From: Variovorax paradoxus NBRC 15149
Lineage (GTDB): Bacteria > Pseudomonadota > Gammaproteobacteria > Burkholderiales > Burkholderiaceae_C
Direction of reading: 5' to 3'
DNA length: 64,000 nt
Assembly (NCBI RefSeq): GCF_001591365.1
Contig: NZ_BCUT01000005.1
Span: 248,001-312,000 of the forward strand
Shown: positions 26,172 to 34,231 of the stretch, piece after piece
How positions within the stretch are numbered: the first letter of the stretch is position 1
How the letters are laid out: each line of letters opens with the position of its first letter
Translations under genes and position numbers: made by a program
Notes under the pieces: generated by a model
What the model saw: only the letters and a program-made list of their open reading frames with translations
Told to the model about the DNA's origin: nothing
The model's database searches: none

Positions 26172-27182
26172 ATGCTGGACGACCGTGCCAAGTTGCTCCT
26201 CAAGACGCTGGTCGAGCGTTATATCGCCGAAGGCCAACCGGTCGGGTCGCGGACTTTGTCGCGCGCCCCGGGCCTTGACCTGTCTCCCGCGACCATCCGA
26301 AACGTCATGTCAGACCTCGAGGGTTTGGGGCTGATCACCAGCCCGCACACCTCGGCCGGACGCATTCCCACCGCGCGCGGCTACCGGCTGTTCGTCGACA
26401 CCATGCTCACCGCCCAGCGCGAGCACATGAACGCGCCGAGCCACCTGCCCCCTGACCAGCCGCAGAAGGTGATTGCCAACGCGGCCAACCTGCTGTCCAA
26501 CCTGTCGCAGTTCGTCGGCGTGGTCATGACGCCGCGGCGCGCCTCGGTCTTCAAGCAGATCGAGTTCCTGCGGCTCTCGGACCGGCGGCTGCTGGTGATC
26601 ATCGTCTCGCCCGACGGCGACGTGCAGAACCGCGTGATCTTTCCGGAAGCCGATTACACGCAGTCGCAGCTGGTGGAAGCATCGAACTACATCAATGCCC
26701 ACTACGCGGGCCTGACCATCGAGCAGGTGCGCGACCGCCTGCAGTCCGAGGTCGAAAAACTGCGCGGCGAAATTGCCGCGCTGATGCAGGCGGCGGTCAA
26801 GGTCAGTTCCGAGGTGCTCACCGAGGCGCAGGAAGACGACGTGGTGATCTCCGGCGAGCGCAACCTGCTTTCCGTCACCGATTTTTCGAGCGACATGGGG
26901 CAGCTGCGCCGTGCCTTCGAGCTCTTCGAGCAGAAGGCGCAGCTGATGCGGCTGCTCGACGTGTCGAGCAAGGCAGAGGGCGTGCGCATCTTCATCGGCG
27001 GCGAAAGCCAGGTGGTGCCGATCGAGGAGCTTTCCATCGTCAGCGCCAACTATGAAGTCGACGGGCAGGTGGTGGGCACGCTGGGCGTGATCGGCCCGAC
27101 CCGCATGCCGTACGAGCGCATGATCCAGATCGTGGACATCACCTCGCGGCTGGTCAGCAATGCGCTGAGCCACCGCAAGTGA
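26172..27182 (+). CDS. hrcA: Heat-inducible transcription repressor HrcA
   Basis: The 336-residue repressor binds CIRCE operators before groESL/dnaK-type genes and is folded with help from GroEL. The N-terminal winged helix (RAKLLLKTLVERYIAEGQPVGSRTLSR, then LSPATIRNVMSDLEGLGLI) is at about residues 5-65. The GAF-like region and C-terminal GTLGVIGPTRMPYERMIQIV are conserved. nadK-hrcA divergence is standard in betaproteobacteria. No CIRCE element was recognised upstream of hrcA itself. Two tRNA genes follow on the same strand. Confidence 0.95.
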   Translation: MLDDRAKLLLKTLVERYIAEGQPVGSRTLSRAPGLDLSPATIRNVMSDLEGLGLITSPHTSAGRIPTARGYRLFVDTMLTAQREHMNAPSHLPPDQPQKVIANAANLLSNLSQFVGVVMTPRRASVFKQIEFLRLSDRRLLVIIVSPDGDVQNRVIFPEADYTQSQLVEASNYINAHYAGLTIEQVRDRLQSEVEKLRGEIAALMQAAVKVSSEVLTEAQEDDVVISGERNLLSVTDFSSDMGQLRRAFELFEQKAQLMRLLDVSSKAEGVRIFIGGESQVVPIEELSIVSANYEVDGQVVGTLGVIGPTRMPYERMIQIVDITSRLVSNALSHRK

Positions 27183-27214
27183 GCGACGCCGCGAATAGAA
27201 TCGTGGCCTCTCGT

Positions 27215-27291
<77 letters not shown>

Positions 27292-27339
27292 ATTGCATTC
27301 ATTTCTGAGCTTGGTCCGCCAGGGGCCAAAAATGGATGC

Positions 27340-27345
27340 TATAAT
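27340..27345 (+). promoter_or_regulatory. -10 box of tRNA-Arg promoter
   Basis: A perfect TATAAT lies 11 bases before the mature 5' end of tRNA-Arg. No good -35 hexamer stands at 16 to 18 bases; TTGGTC at 27311 is 23 bases away. The tRNA may have its own promoter in addition to readthrough from hrcA. Confidence 0.5.
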
Positions 27346-27355
27346 CGATAGCTGT

Positions 27356-27432
27356 GCGGCTGTAGCTCAGTTGGATAGAGTACTTGGCTACGAACCAAGG
27401 GGTCGTGGGTTCAATTCCTGCCAGCCGCACCA
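27356..27432 (+). tRNA. tRNA-Arg (anticodon ACG), CCA encoded
   Basis: The gene runs from GCGGCTG (acceptor 5' side) to CAGCCGC-A-CCA. The anticodon arm CTTGG-CTACGAA-CCAAG presents ACG, which is read as ICG after deamination by TadA. The D and T arms (AGCTCAGTTGGATAGAGT and TGGGTTCAATTCCTG) are standard. Confidence 0.95.
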
Positions 27433-27440
27433 CTCTTTGA

Positions 27441-27478
27441 AGGGTTAGGACATTACGTGTCCTAACCCTTTTTCTTTT
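27441..27478 (+). terminator. Rho-independent terminator after tRNA-Arg
   Basis: A perfect 12-bp stem, AGGGTTAGGACA (27441-27452) with TGTCCTAACCCT (27458-27469), loop TTACG, is followed by TTTTCTTTT. It closes the hrcA/tRNA transcript nine bases after the tRNA-Arg CCA. The following 240 bases to cysC hold nothing recognised. Confidence 0.93.
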
Positions 27479-27721
27479 GCGCGGCTCTCTGCGGAATATT
27501 TTTCCGTTCAACGAGATCACGGGCAATGTTCCCGCTCCGGGGCTCCATTCGATGCGATCGATCCTGCACCGGATCGCCCTCGACCTTCGGGTGCTGTTGA
27601 GGCATTCTTGTTGTTCACCGGAGGAGCCGGAAGAAAACGAGCCGCTTGAGAACCTTCGTCTTCCTTCACGCCGGGTGAGCCGCTGCCTCGAGGCGCCGCG
27701 CCCGGCCAGACCTGTTTTTCG

Positions 27722-28315
27722 ATGCCAGAACAGTTGCAGAAACCAGACGATCGTCCTGCTTCGACAACAACACTGCGGCCGCCGCCCGTCATTTGGCTCA
27801 CGGGGCTGTCCGGCGCGGGAAAGTCCACCATCGCCGCCGCCTTGCAGCCCTTGCTGCGCGCCAGGGGCGTGGGTGCCGTGCGGCTGGATGGCGACGAGGT
27901 CCGCAAGGGACTGAACCGCGGGCTCGGCTTCAGCGCGGAAGACCGCCACGAGAACATCCGCCGCATTGCCCACATCGCGCGGCTGTTGAACGAGCAGGGC
28001 ATGGTGGCAATCGTTGCCGTTGTTTCACCGCTGCAGGCGCTCCGGGATCTCGCACGCTCGATCGTCGGGCCTTCGTACCACGAGGTCTTCGTGCACGCGC
28101 CCCTGGAAGTCTGCGAGCGGCGCGACCCCAAGGGGATGTATGCGCGAGCGCGGCAGGGCGCGATCGCGCGCTTCACCGGCGTGTCCGACATCTTCGAAGC
28201 CCCGGCAAACCCCGCGCTCACAGTCGACACTTCCAGCTGCGATGTCTCGGCTGCGGTGCAGCAGATCATGGCTTCGCTGGAGGGAACGGCGCCAACCCGG
28301 ACGCTGCATCAATGA
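27722..28315 (+). CDS. cysC: Adenylyl-sulfate (APS) kinase
   Basis: The 197-residue cytosolic kinase turns APS and ATP into PAPS, the activated sulfate donor. It has Walker A LTGLSGAGKST (about residues 26-36), LDGDEVRKGLNRGLGFSAEDR with the APS-binding residues, VVSPLQALRD and the DPKGMYARAR lid motif. No cysDN or cysH lies nearby, so the PAPS is probably meant for the next gene product, a sulfotransferase-like protein, rather than for general assimilation (inference). The stop codon overlaps the next ATG (ATGA, 28312-28315). The N-terminal 20 residues are polar and unconserved. Confidence 0.93.
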   Translation: MPEQLQKPDDRPASTTTLRPPPVIWLTGLSGAGKSTIAAALQPLLRARGVGAVRLDGDEVRKGLNRGLGFSAEDRHENIRRIAHIARLLNEQGMVAIVAVVSPLQALRDLARSIVGPSYHEVFVHAPLEVCERRDPKGMYARARQGAIARFTGVSDIFEAPANPALTVDTSSCDVSAAVQQIMASLEGTAPTRTLHQ

Positions 28316-29373
28316 CGCCCGCAAGAAAAAACCACCTGATGATTGCCGGCACGGGGCGCGCCGGCACGACCTTCCTCGTCCAGTACCTGGCGGCTTGCGG
28401 GCTGGACACGCATCTTGCAAGGCATCCGGCCGCGAGCACCTACAACGAGGACGCCAACGCGGGCCTCGAGGACCTGCCCTTCGACAACCCCGATCTGCCC
28501 TACGTCATCAAGTCGCCCTGGCTGCATGCCTATGCCACGCGCCTGCTCGCGGACCCGTCCATCGCGCTCGATGCGGTGATCTTTCCGATGCGCAGCATCG
28601 TGGAAGCCTCCACCAGCCGCGTGGTCAACGAGTTGCGCGCACGGTACGCTATGGAGGGCCTGCCGGACGATTGCCGGCTCTGGGAGTCGTGGGGGACCAC
28701 GCCGGGCGGCATCGTCTATTCGCTCAATCCGATCGACGAAGCACGCCTTCTTGCGCTGGGCTTTCATGAGTTGATGCACACGCTGGTCAAGCACGACGTG
28801 CCGCTGGTGATGCTCGACTTCCCGCGTCTCGTGGAGGACCCGGCGTATCTCTACGACAAGCTGCATCCGGTCCTGGGTGCGAAGCTCGACAGGGAGCGGG
28901 CGCTGTCGGCCCATCGGGAGACGGCGGTGCCGTCGAAGGTCCGCGTGGGCAGGGAGCTTGCTGCCCACACCGCGCAGGCGCCGGCCAGCATCGAATTTCC
29001 TTCCCAGGCCACCCTGGACCGCGTGGCGATCAAGCGTGAGCTGGACAAGGCCGTGTCCGAGCGCGCGGTGCTCCAGCGGAAACTCGACGAGGCAATGGCT
29101 TGCCGCGCTGAGCAGCAGCGCGAACTGGACGAGGCCATTGCCGGCCGCACGGCCTGCCAGCAGCATTTGAGCGAGGCAATCGCCGAACGCGATGCGCGCC
29201 AACATGAACTCGCCGAATGCCAGCGCAGCCAGGCCGTTCTCGCGCAGGACCTGGAGCGCGCGAGATCGCGCACCTCGCACCTGGAAGCGCAATGCACGGC
29301 ACTTCGGGCCTCAAATTCGTGGCGCGTGACGGCGCCGCTGCGCACCCTGTCGCGAATGTTGAAAATACGGTGA
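28312..29373 (+). CDS. Sulfotransferase-like protein with tandem 14-residue coiled-coil repeats
   Basis: The 353-residue protein begins with a PAPS-binding-type P-loop, IAGTGRAGTTFLVQYLAA (about residues 11-28). A later FPMRSIVEASTSRV segment has an Arg and Ser placed like the 3'-phosphate-binding residues of sulfotransferases. From residue 242 to 311 there are five tandem 14-residue units of the type RELDEAIAGRTACQ, predicted to form a coiled coil. The C-terminus (SNSWRVTAPLRTLSRMLK) matches a tail often seen in polysaccharide-assembly glycosyltransferases. With cysC translationally coupled upstream it would transfer sulfate to an unknown surface polymer or glycolipid. The fold assignment is moderate and the acceptor unknown. 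Confidence 0.7.
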   Translation: MTPARKNHLMIAGTGRAGTTFLVQYLAACGLDTHLARHPAASTYNEDANAGLEDLPFDNPDLPYVIKSPWLHAYATRLLADPSIALDAVIFPMRSIVEASTSRVVNELRARYAMEGLPDDCRLWESWGTTPGGIVYSLNPIDEARLLALGFHELMHTLVKHDVPLVMLDFPRLVEDPAYLYDKLHPVLGAKLDRERALSAHRETAVPSKVRVGRELAAHTAQAPASIEFPSQATLDRVAIKRELDKAVSERAVLQRKLDEAMACRAEQQRELDEAIAGRTACQQHLSEAIAERDARQHELAECQRSQAVLAQDLERARSRTSHLEAQCTALRASNSWRVTAPLRTLSRMLKIR

Positions 29374-29413
29374 AAAGCCCATTCCCTTCCTTGAGACCAG
29401 AGGTTCTACCAAG

Positions 29414-29986
29414 TTGAGCAAAGCATTCACCAAGGAAACCGAGAGCGACGGTGACGACGACGGCGGCGAAAGCGCCGCCCCCGCGCTCCCGAGCGGCAGC
29501 AAGAACTACATGACGCCGGCCGGCTATGCCCGACTGCGCGACGAACTGCTTCAGCTGATGGACGAAGAGCGCCCGAAGGTCGTCGAGGCGGTGCACTGGG
29601 CCGCCAAGAACGGCGACCGCTCCGAAAATGGCGACTATCTCTACGGCAAGAAGCGGCTGCGGGAAATCGACCGGCGCATCCGTTTTCTCACCAAGCGGCT
29701 CGAAATTGCCGAAGTGACCGATCCTTCGGTGCATCACGGCAGCGACCAGGTGTTCTTTGGCGCAACGGTGCGCTACATGGACGAAACGGGCGACGAGCGC
29801 AGCGTGACGATCCTAGGCATCGACGAGGCGGACAGCGCCCAGTCGCAGGTCAGCTGGATTTCCCCGATCGCCCGCGCGCTGCTCAAGTCGCGCGAAGGCG
29901 ACGTGGTGAAGCTCGTGACGCCGGGCGGCGCCCATGAGGTCGAGCTGCTGTCGGTCAGCTATCCGGCACCGGGCACGGCGCGCTAG
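29414..29986 (+). CDS. greB: Transcription elongation factor GreB
   Basis: The 190-residue factor rescues backtracked RNA polymerase by stimulating transcript cleavage. The N-terminal coiled-coil (about residues 35-100, MTPAGYARLRDELLQLMDEERPKV and GDRSENGDYLYGKKRLREIDRR) carries the acidic tip, and the C-terminal FKBP-like domain has VSWISPIARALLKSREGD. The segment NGDYLYGKK marks GreB rather than GreA. An acidic, low-complexity leader of about 30 residues is extra. The start is TTG at 29414, with AGAGG about 10 bases upstream. It is convergent with spoT, 16 bases apart. Confidence 0.93.
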   Translation: MSKAFTKETESDGDDDGGESAAPALPSGSKNYMTPAGYARLRDELLQLMDEERPKVVEAVHWAAKNGDRSENGDYLYGKKRLREIDRRIRFLTKRLEIAEVTDPSVHHGSDQVFFGATVRYMDETGDERSVTILGIDEADSAQSQVSWISPIARALLKSREGDVVKLVTPGGAHEVELLSVSYPAPGTAR

Positions 29987-30002
29987 CTTTCCTGCCCGCC
30001 GG

Positions 30003-32261
30003 TCAGGGCGCGGGAACCGTCCTTGCGGCGGTCAGCACCGAGGCCGTGCGCCGCGCGGCGCGCAGCACGCTGTCCAGGTGGGTGCGGTCGCGCACCGCAA
30101 TCACGAAGCGCAGGTCGGTCGAATCCTGCGGCGTCTCGTCGGCCATTTCGACGTGCGTGATGTCGGCTTCGGCGTCCGCCAGGGTCGCGGCCACGCGCGC
30201 CAGCACGCCCTTGTCGTTGCGCACCGTGATGACCACGCCGGTTTCGAAGGTGCGGGTCGGCTCGTCCGCCCACTCGACCGCGAAGAAACGCTCGCTGTCC
30301 TTGTGGCGCAGGCGCTGGCCCACGCCGCAGGACTCGGTGTGCACGACCAGCCCTTCGCCATGGCCGAGGTAGCCGACGATCTCGTCGCCCGGAATCGGCC
30401 GGCAGCACAGCGCAAAGCGGACCGACGAGTTCTCGCTGCCATCCAGCGTGACGGCGCCCTGGGAAATGGTCTCGTGCGAGATGAAGCGCTCGCGGCTCAG
30501 CAGCAGCGCATCGGGCCGCTCGCCGAGTTCGGACAGCATGGCCACCAGCCGCTTTGCCACGATGCTGGCAATCCGCTTGCCCAGGCCGATGTCGGTCAGC
30601 AATTCGGCGCGCGTTCGGTTGCCGGTGAAGCGCAGCAGCTTTTCCCACAGCGCCTGGTGCTCGGCGTCCTCGGCCGGCAGCTTGCTGAGGCCTTCGGCGC
30701 GCAGTGCCTGAGCCAGCAGCTTCTCGCCCAGGCCTTCGGATTCGGCATGGGCCAGGGTTTTCAGGTAGTGGCGGATCTTGGAGCGCGCCCGGCCGGTTCG
30801 CACGAAGCCGAGCCATGCGGGATTGGGCGTGGACACGGGTGCGGTGATGACCTCGACCACGTCCCCGTTCTTGAGCTCCGTGCGTAGCGGCACTTGGTCG
30901 CCGTTGATGCGTGCCGCGGAGGTGTGGTCGCCGATGTTGCTGTGGATGGCATAGGCAAAGTCGACCACCGTGGCGCCGCGCGGCAGCGCGAGGATCTGGC
31001 TCTTCGGCGTGAAGACGTAGACCGCGTCGGGGAACAGGTCGACCTTGACGTGGTCCCAGAACTCGGCGGCGTCGCGGGTTTCGTCCTGGATGTCGAGCAG
31101 CGACTGCAGCCACTTGGTGCCGAGCCGGTCGTTGCTGGCCGCGTTCGGCTCGGCTGCCTTGTAGAGCCAGTGCGCCGCCACGCCGGATTCGGCCACCACG
31201 TGCATGGCCTCGGTGCGCAGCTGGAACTCCACGTTCACGCCGGCCGGGCCCACCAGCGTGGTGTGCAGCGACTGGTAGCCGTTGAGCTTGGCGATCGCGA
31301 TGTGGTCCTTGAACTTGCCCGGCAGCGGCTTGTACATCTGGTGCAGGATGCCCAGGCCCGTGTAGCAGGCGATCACGTTCGGCACGATCAGGCGAAAGCC
31401 GTAGATGTCGGTCACCTGGGCGAAGCTCAGGTGCTTTTCCTCCATCTTGCGGTAGATCGAATAGAGCGTTTTCTCGCGTCCCGCGATGCGCAGCGTCATG
31501 TTGGCGTTGGCAAAGGCGGTCTCGACCTCGCGCTGCACCTTCTGGATCAGGTCGCGGCGGCGCCCGCGCGCCTTGGCCACGGCCTTGGACAGGGTGGCAT
31601 AGCGCCACGGTTTCAGATGGCGGAACGACAGTTCCTGCAGTTCGCGGTACGTTTGGTTCAGGCCCAGCCGGTGCGCGATGGGCGCGTAGATTTCGAGCGT
31701 TTCGCGTGAGATCCGGGCCCATTTCTCGCGCGGCGCATCGTCGAGCGTGCGCATGTTGTGCGTGCGGTCGGCCAGCTTGACCAGGATCACGCGCACGTCG
31801 CGCGCCATGGCCAGCAGCATCTTGCGGAACGACTCGGCCTGGTTTTCCTCGCGGGTGTTGAACTGCAGCTTGTCCAGCTTGGTGAGCCCGTCGACCAGCT
31901 CGGCCACCGGCGCGCCGAAGCGCTCGATCAGTTCGGGCTTGGTGACCCCGCAGTCTTCGATGGCATCGTGCAGCAGGGCGGCCATCAGCGCCTGTGCGTC
32001 GAGCTTCCATTCGGCGCATTGCGCCGCCACGGCAATGGGGTGGGTGATGTAGGGCTCGCCGCTGTTGCGCAGCTGGCCCAGGTGGGCTTCGTCGGCGAAG
32101 CGGTAGGCGCGGCGGACCAGCTCGGTGTCTTCGGGGCTCAGGTAGTCGAGCCTGGCGGTCAGCGCGGCAAAGCTCGCGGCAGCCGCATTCAGCGCCGCCG
32201 GGCTCGGCTTGGGCGTGCCCCCCGTGGGGGCATGGGACTGATGTTTGGCAACCGCGCTCAT
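30003..32261 (-). CDS. spoT: Bifunctional (p)ppGpp synthetase/hydrolase (SpoT type)
   Basis: The 752-residue RSH protein sets the (p)ppGpp level in stress. The HD hydrolase domain has the HDAIED motif (residues 98-103) with KLADRTHNMRTL. The synthetase domain has DIYGFRLIV and MYKPLPGKFKDHIAIAKLNGYQSLHT. TGS and ACT domains follow at about 400-460 and 670-745. The basic KFKD in place of ExDD points to a bifunctional rather than a RelA-type enzyme. ATG at 32261 is chosen over a GTG three codons upstream. A terminator separates it from rpoZ, so it may have its own promoter in the 40-base leader. Confidence 0.95.
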   Translation of the reverse strand: MSAVAKHQSHAPTGGTPKPSPAALNAAAASFAALTARLDYLSPEDTELVRRAYRFADEAHLGQLRNSGEPYITHPIAVAAQCAEWKLDAQALMAALLHDAIEDCGVTKPELIERFGAPVAELVDGLTKLDKLQFNTREENQAESFRKMLLAMARDVRVILVKLADRTHNMRTLDDAPREKWARISRETLEIYAPIAHRLGLNQTYRELQELSFRHLKPWRYATLSKAVAKARGRRRDLIQKVQREVETAFANANMTLRIAGREKTLYSIYRKMEEKHLSFAQVTDIYGFRLIVPNVIACYTGLGILHQMYKPLPGKFKDHIAIAKLNGYQSLHTTLVGPAGVNVEFQLRTEAMHVVAESGVAAHWLYKAAEPNAASNDRLGTKWLQSLLDIQDETRDAAEFWDHVKVDLFPDAVYVFTPKSQILALPRGATVVDFAYAIHSNIGDHTSAARINGDQVPLRTELKNGDVVEVITAPVSTPNPAWLGFVRTGRARSKIRHYLKTLAHAESEGLGEKLLAQALRAEGLSKLPAEDAEHQALWEKLLRFTGNRTRAELLTDIGLGKRIASIVAKRLVAMLSELGERPDALLLSRERFISHETISQGAVTLDGSENSSVRFALCCRPIPGDEIVGYLGHGEGLVVHTESCGVGQRLRHKDSERFFAVEWADEPTRTFETGVVITVRNDKGVLARVAATLADAEADITHVEMADETPQDSTDLRFVIAVRDRTHLDSVLRAARRTASVLTAARTVPAP

Positions 32262-32305
32262 GGCTACCACTTTAGCGTGACCGCTCTATGGACGCGTCCA
32301 GACGT

Positions 32306-32329
32306 AAAAAAAGCACCGCTTTGCGGTGC
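32306..32329 (-). terminator. Rho-independent terminator between rpoZ and spoT
   Basis: GCACCGC (32313-32319) pairs with GCGGTGC (32323-32329) over a TTT loop, and on the minus strand is followed by seven T residues (complement of 32306-32312). It lies 34 bases beyond the rpoZ stop and 45 bases before the spoT start. Confidence 0.85.
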
Positions 32330-32362
32330 CTTTTCGTTGCAGGGCTGCGTCAGAAACAACGA

Positions 32363-32566
32363 TCAGCCCGGCACCTTCTTGAGCATTTCAAGGCCGATCT
32401 TGCCTTCGGCGATTTCGCGCAGGGCCGTGACGGCGGGCTTGTTCTTGCTCTCGATCTTGGGTGCATGGCCCTGGCTCAGCATGCGCGCACGGTAGGTGGC
32501 GGCCAGGACCAGCTGGAAGCGGTTGGGGATCTGAAGCAGGCAATCTTCGACGGTGATGCGGGCCAT
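32363..32566 (-). CDS. rpoZ: DNA-directed RNA polymerase omega subunit
   Basis: The 67-residue protein starts MARITVEDCLLQIPNRFQLV, the highly conserved omega N-terminus, followed by LAATYRARMLSQGH and KPAVTALREIAEGKIGLEML. Omega helps RNA polymerase assembly and, in proteobacteria, forms part of a ppGpp-binding site with beta'. Its position between gmk and spoT is classical. It begins 30 bases after the gmk stop. Confidence 0.96.
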   Translation of the reverse strand: MARITVEDCLLQIPNRFQLVLAATYRARMLSQGHAPKIESKNKPAVTALREIAEGKIGLEMLKKVPG

Positions 32567-32596
32567 GATGGAGTCTTTCGGTCGGTGAGCAGGAAA

Positions 32597-33229
32597 TCAG
32601 GGGATGTTCAGGGCGGCGAATGTGTCGGCACGTGCGCGGCGCTGTGCAGAATACCGAAGCCGCTGAGCGTGGACGATCGCCTTGAGATCGAAAAGCGCGC
32701 GCTCAAATAACTCGTTGATTATAACGAAGTCGAATTCCCCTGCCCGGGCCATCTCTTCGGCGGCATTCTTGAGGCGCAGCTCGATGACGGCCGCGCTGTC
32801 TTCGCCGCGCCGCTCCAGCCGGGAGCGCAGTTCTTCCCAACTGGGCGGCAGGATGAAGATCATGACCGCGTTGGCGAAGGTCTTGCGGATCTGGATGGCG
32901 CCCTGGAAGTCGATTTCCAGGATGACGTCGGCCCCCTGGGCGATGCGCTCCTCGATGGCTTTCTTGGAGGTGCCGTAGCGGTGCCCGTGCACGTGGGCCC
33001 ACTCCACGAACCCATCCGCCGCGATCATGGCGTCGAATTCGGAGGGCGAGGTAAAGAAATACTCCCGGCCGTGCTTTTCCTGCCCGCGCGGTGGCCGGGT
33101 GGTGTGGGAAACCGAGGGCTGGACGGCTGTGTCCAGCTCCATGAGCGCCTTGACCAGGCTCGATTTGCCGGCACCGCTGGGTGCCGCCACGACAAAGATG
33201 TTGCCTGGATAGTCCATTCGCTCGCTCAT
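32597..33229 (-). CDS. gmk: Guanylate kinase
   Basis: The 210-residue enzyme phosphorylates GMP to GDP. It shows the P-loop VVAAPSGAGKSSLVKAL (about residues 13-29), the GMP-binding SVSHTTRPPRGQEKHGREYFF, and DVILEIDFQGAIQIR. The ATG at 33229 overlaps the yicC stop (ATGA); MDYPGN four codons in (33217) is an alternative start. GMP/GDP metabolism next to spoT fits the (p)ppGpp neighbourhood. Confidence 0.95.
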   Translation of the reverse strand: MSERMDYPGNIFVVAAPSGAGKSSLVKALMELDTAVQPSVSHTTRPPRGQEKHGREYFFTSPSEFDAMIAADGFVEWAHVHGHRYGTSKKAIEERIAQGADVILEIDFQGAIQIRKTFANAVMIFILPPSWEELRSRLERRGEDSAAVIELRLKNAAEEMARAGEFDFVIINELFERALFDLKAIVHAQRLRYSAQRRARADTFAALNIP

Positions 33230-34140
33230 TCGATGTTCTGTACCTGTTCGCGCATCTGCTCGATCAGCACCTTCATGTCCACGCCGATGCGGGTGAGCTC
33301 CAGCGCGGCCGACTTGGAGCCCAGTGTATTGGCCTCGCGATGCAGCTCCTGGATCAGGAAGTCCAGCCGCTTGCCGATTTCGCCGCCCTTCTTGAGCAGC
33401 CGCTCGATCTCATCGAGGTGCGAATTCAGCCGCGTGAGCTCTTCCGCCACGTCGATCCGGATGGCAAAGGCGGTGGCCTCGGTCAGCGCGCGGTCCTGGG
33501 CGGCCTCGGGCAGGGTGCCGCCGGTCAGGCCCATGGCTTCCTGCCAGCGCTCCAGGAAACGAGCGCGCTGCTGCTCGACCAGCTGCGGAATCAGCGGACC
33601 GGCCTGTTCGACCAGCGCGCGCAGCTGGGCGAGGTGGGCCTCCAGCATCTTGGCGAGCCGCGCGCCTTCGCGCTGGCGGGCCGACATCAGCGCATCCAGC
33701 GCCTTGCCGGCCACCTCGAGCAGGTCGCCGCCCCAGTCGCCGCGGGCGGCACTGTCGCCGCCGGCCAGGCGCAGCACGTCGGCCACGCTCAGTTCGCGGG
33801 CGCCCGGCAGCCAGGCCTTGATGCCGTCCTGCACGCCGTTGAGCCGCTGCAGCAGCTTGACGGAGGGCTCGACGACGCCCGCCTGGGCGGTGTTCTCGAT
33901 GGCGGCGCGCACCTCCACCTTGCCGCGCTTGAGCTTGCCCGTGAGCAGCTCGCGCAGCGCGGTTTCATGCTGGCGCAGTTCCTCCGGCAACTTGAAGGTG
34001 AGGTCGAGGAAGCGGCTGTTGACCGAGCGGATTTCGACCCCGAGACGGCCCGCGGCGGCAGGCCGTGCCTCGGCTTCGGAGTGGCTGCCGGCGGGGCCGT
34101 TCTGGCCACTGGCATAGCCGGTCATGCTGTAAACTGGCAT
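33226..34140 (-). CDS. yicC: YicC family endoribonuclease
   Basis: The 304-residue protein begins MPVYSMTGYASG, the invariant YicC start, and ends ELTRIGVDMKVLIEQMREQVQNIE, with GGEIGKRLDFLIQELHREANTLGSKS typical of the C-terminal DUF1732 domain. E. coli YicC has been reported to be an endoribonuclease acting on an sRNA. The middle (about 100-230) is helical. yicC-gmk adjacency is widespread. It is divergent from the Ser/Thr kinase gene, with about 90 bases between. Confidence 0.93.
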   Translation of the reverse strand: MPVYSMTGYASGQNGPAGSHSEAEARPAAAGRLGVEIRSVNSRFLDLTFKLPEELRQHETALRELLTGKLKRGKVEVRAAIENTAQAGVVEPSVKLLQRLNGVQDGIKAWLPGARELSVADVLRLAGGDSAARGDWGGDLLEVAGKALDALMSARQREGARLAKMLEAHLAQLRALVEQAGPLIPQLVEQQRARFLERWQEAMGLTGGTLPEAAQDRALTEATAFAIRIDVAEELTRLNSHLDEIERLLKKGGEIGKRLDFLIQELHREANTLGSKSAALELTRIGVDMKVLIEQMREQVQNIE

Positions 34141-34231
34141 TGCGCCTCACTATGGTTTTGCTTGCAAGCACCGAGGCGTCGGCATGGCGTTCGCTTGCCG
34201 CACCATCGCCTTCGGGCGAAACTCCCGGATT

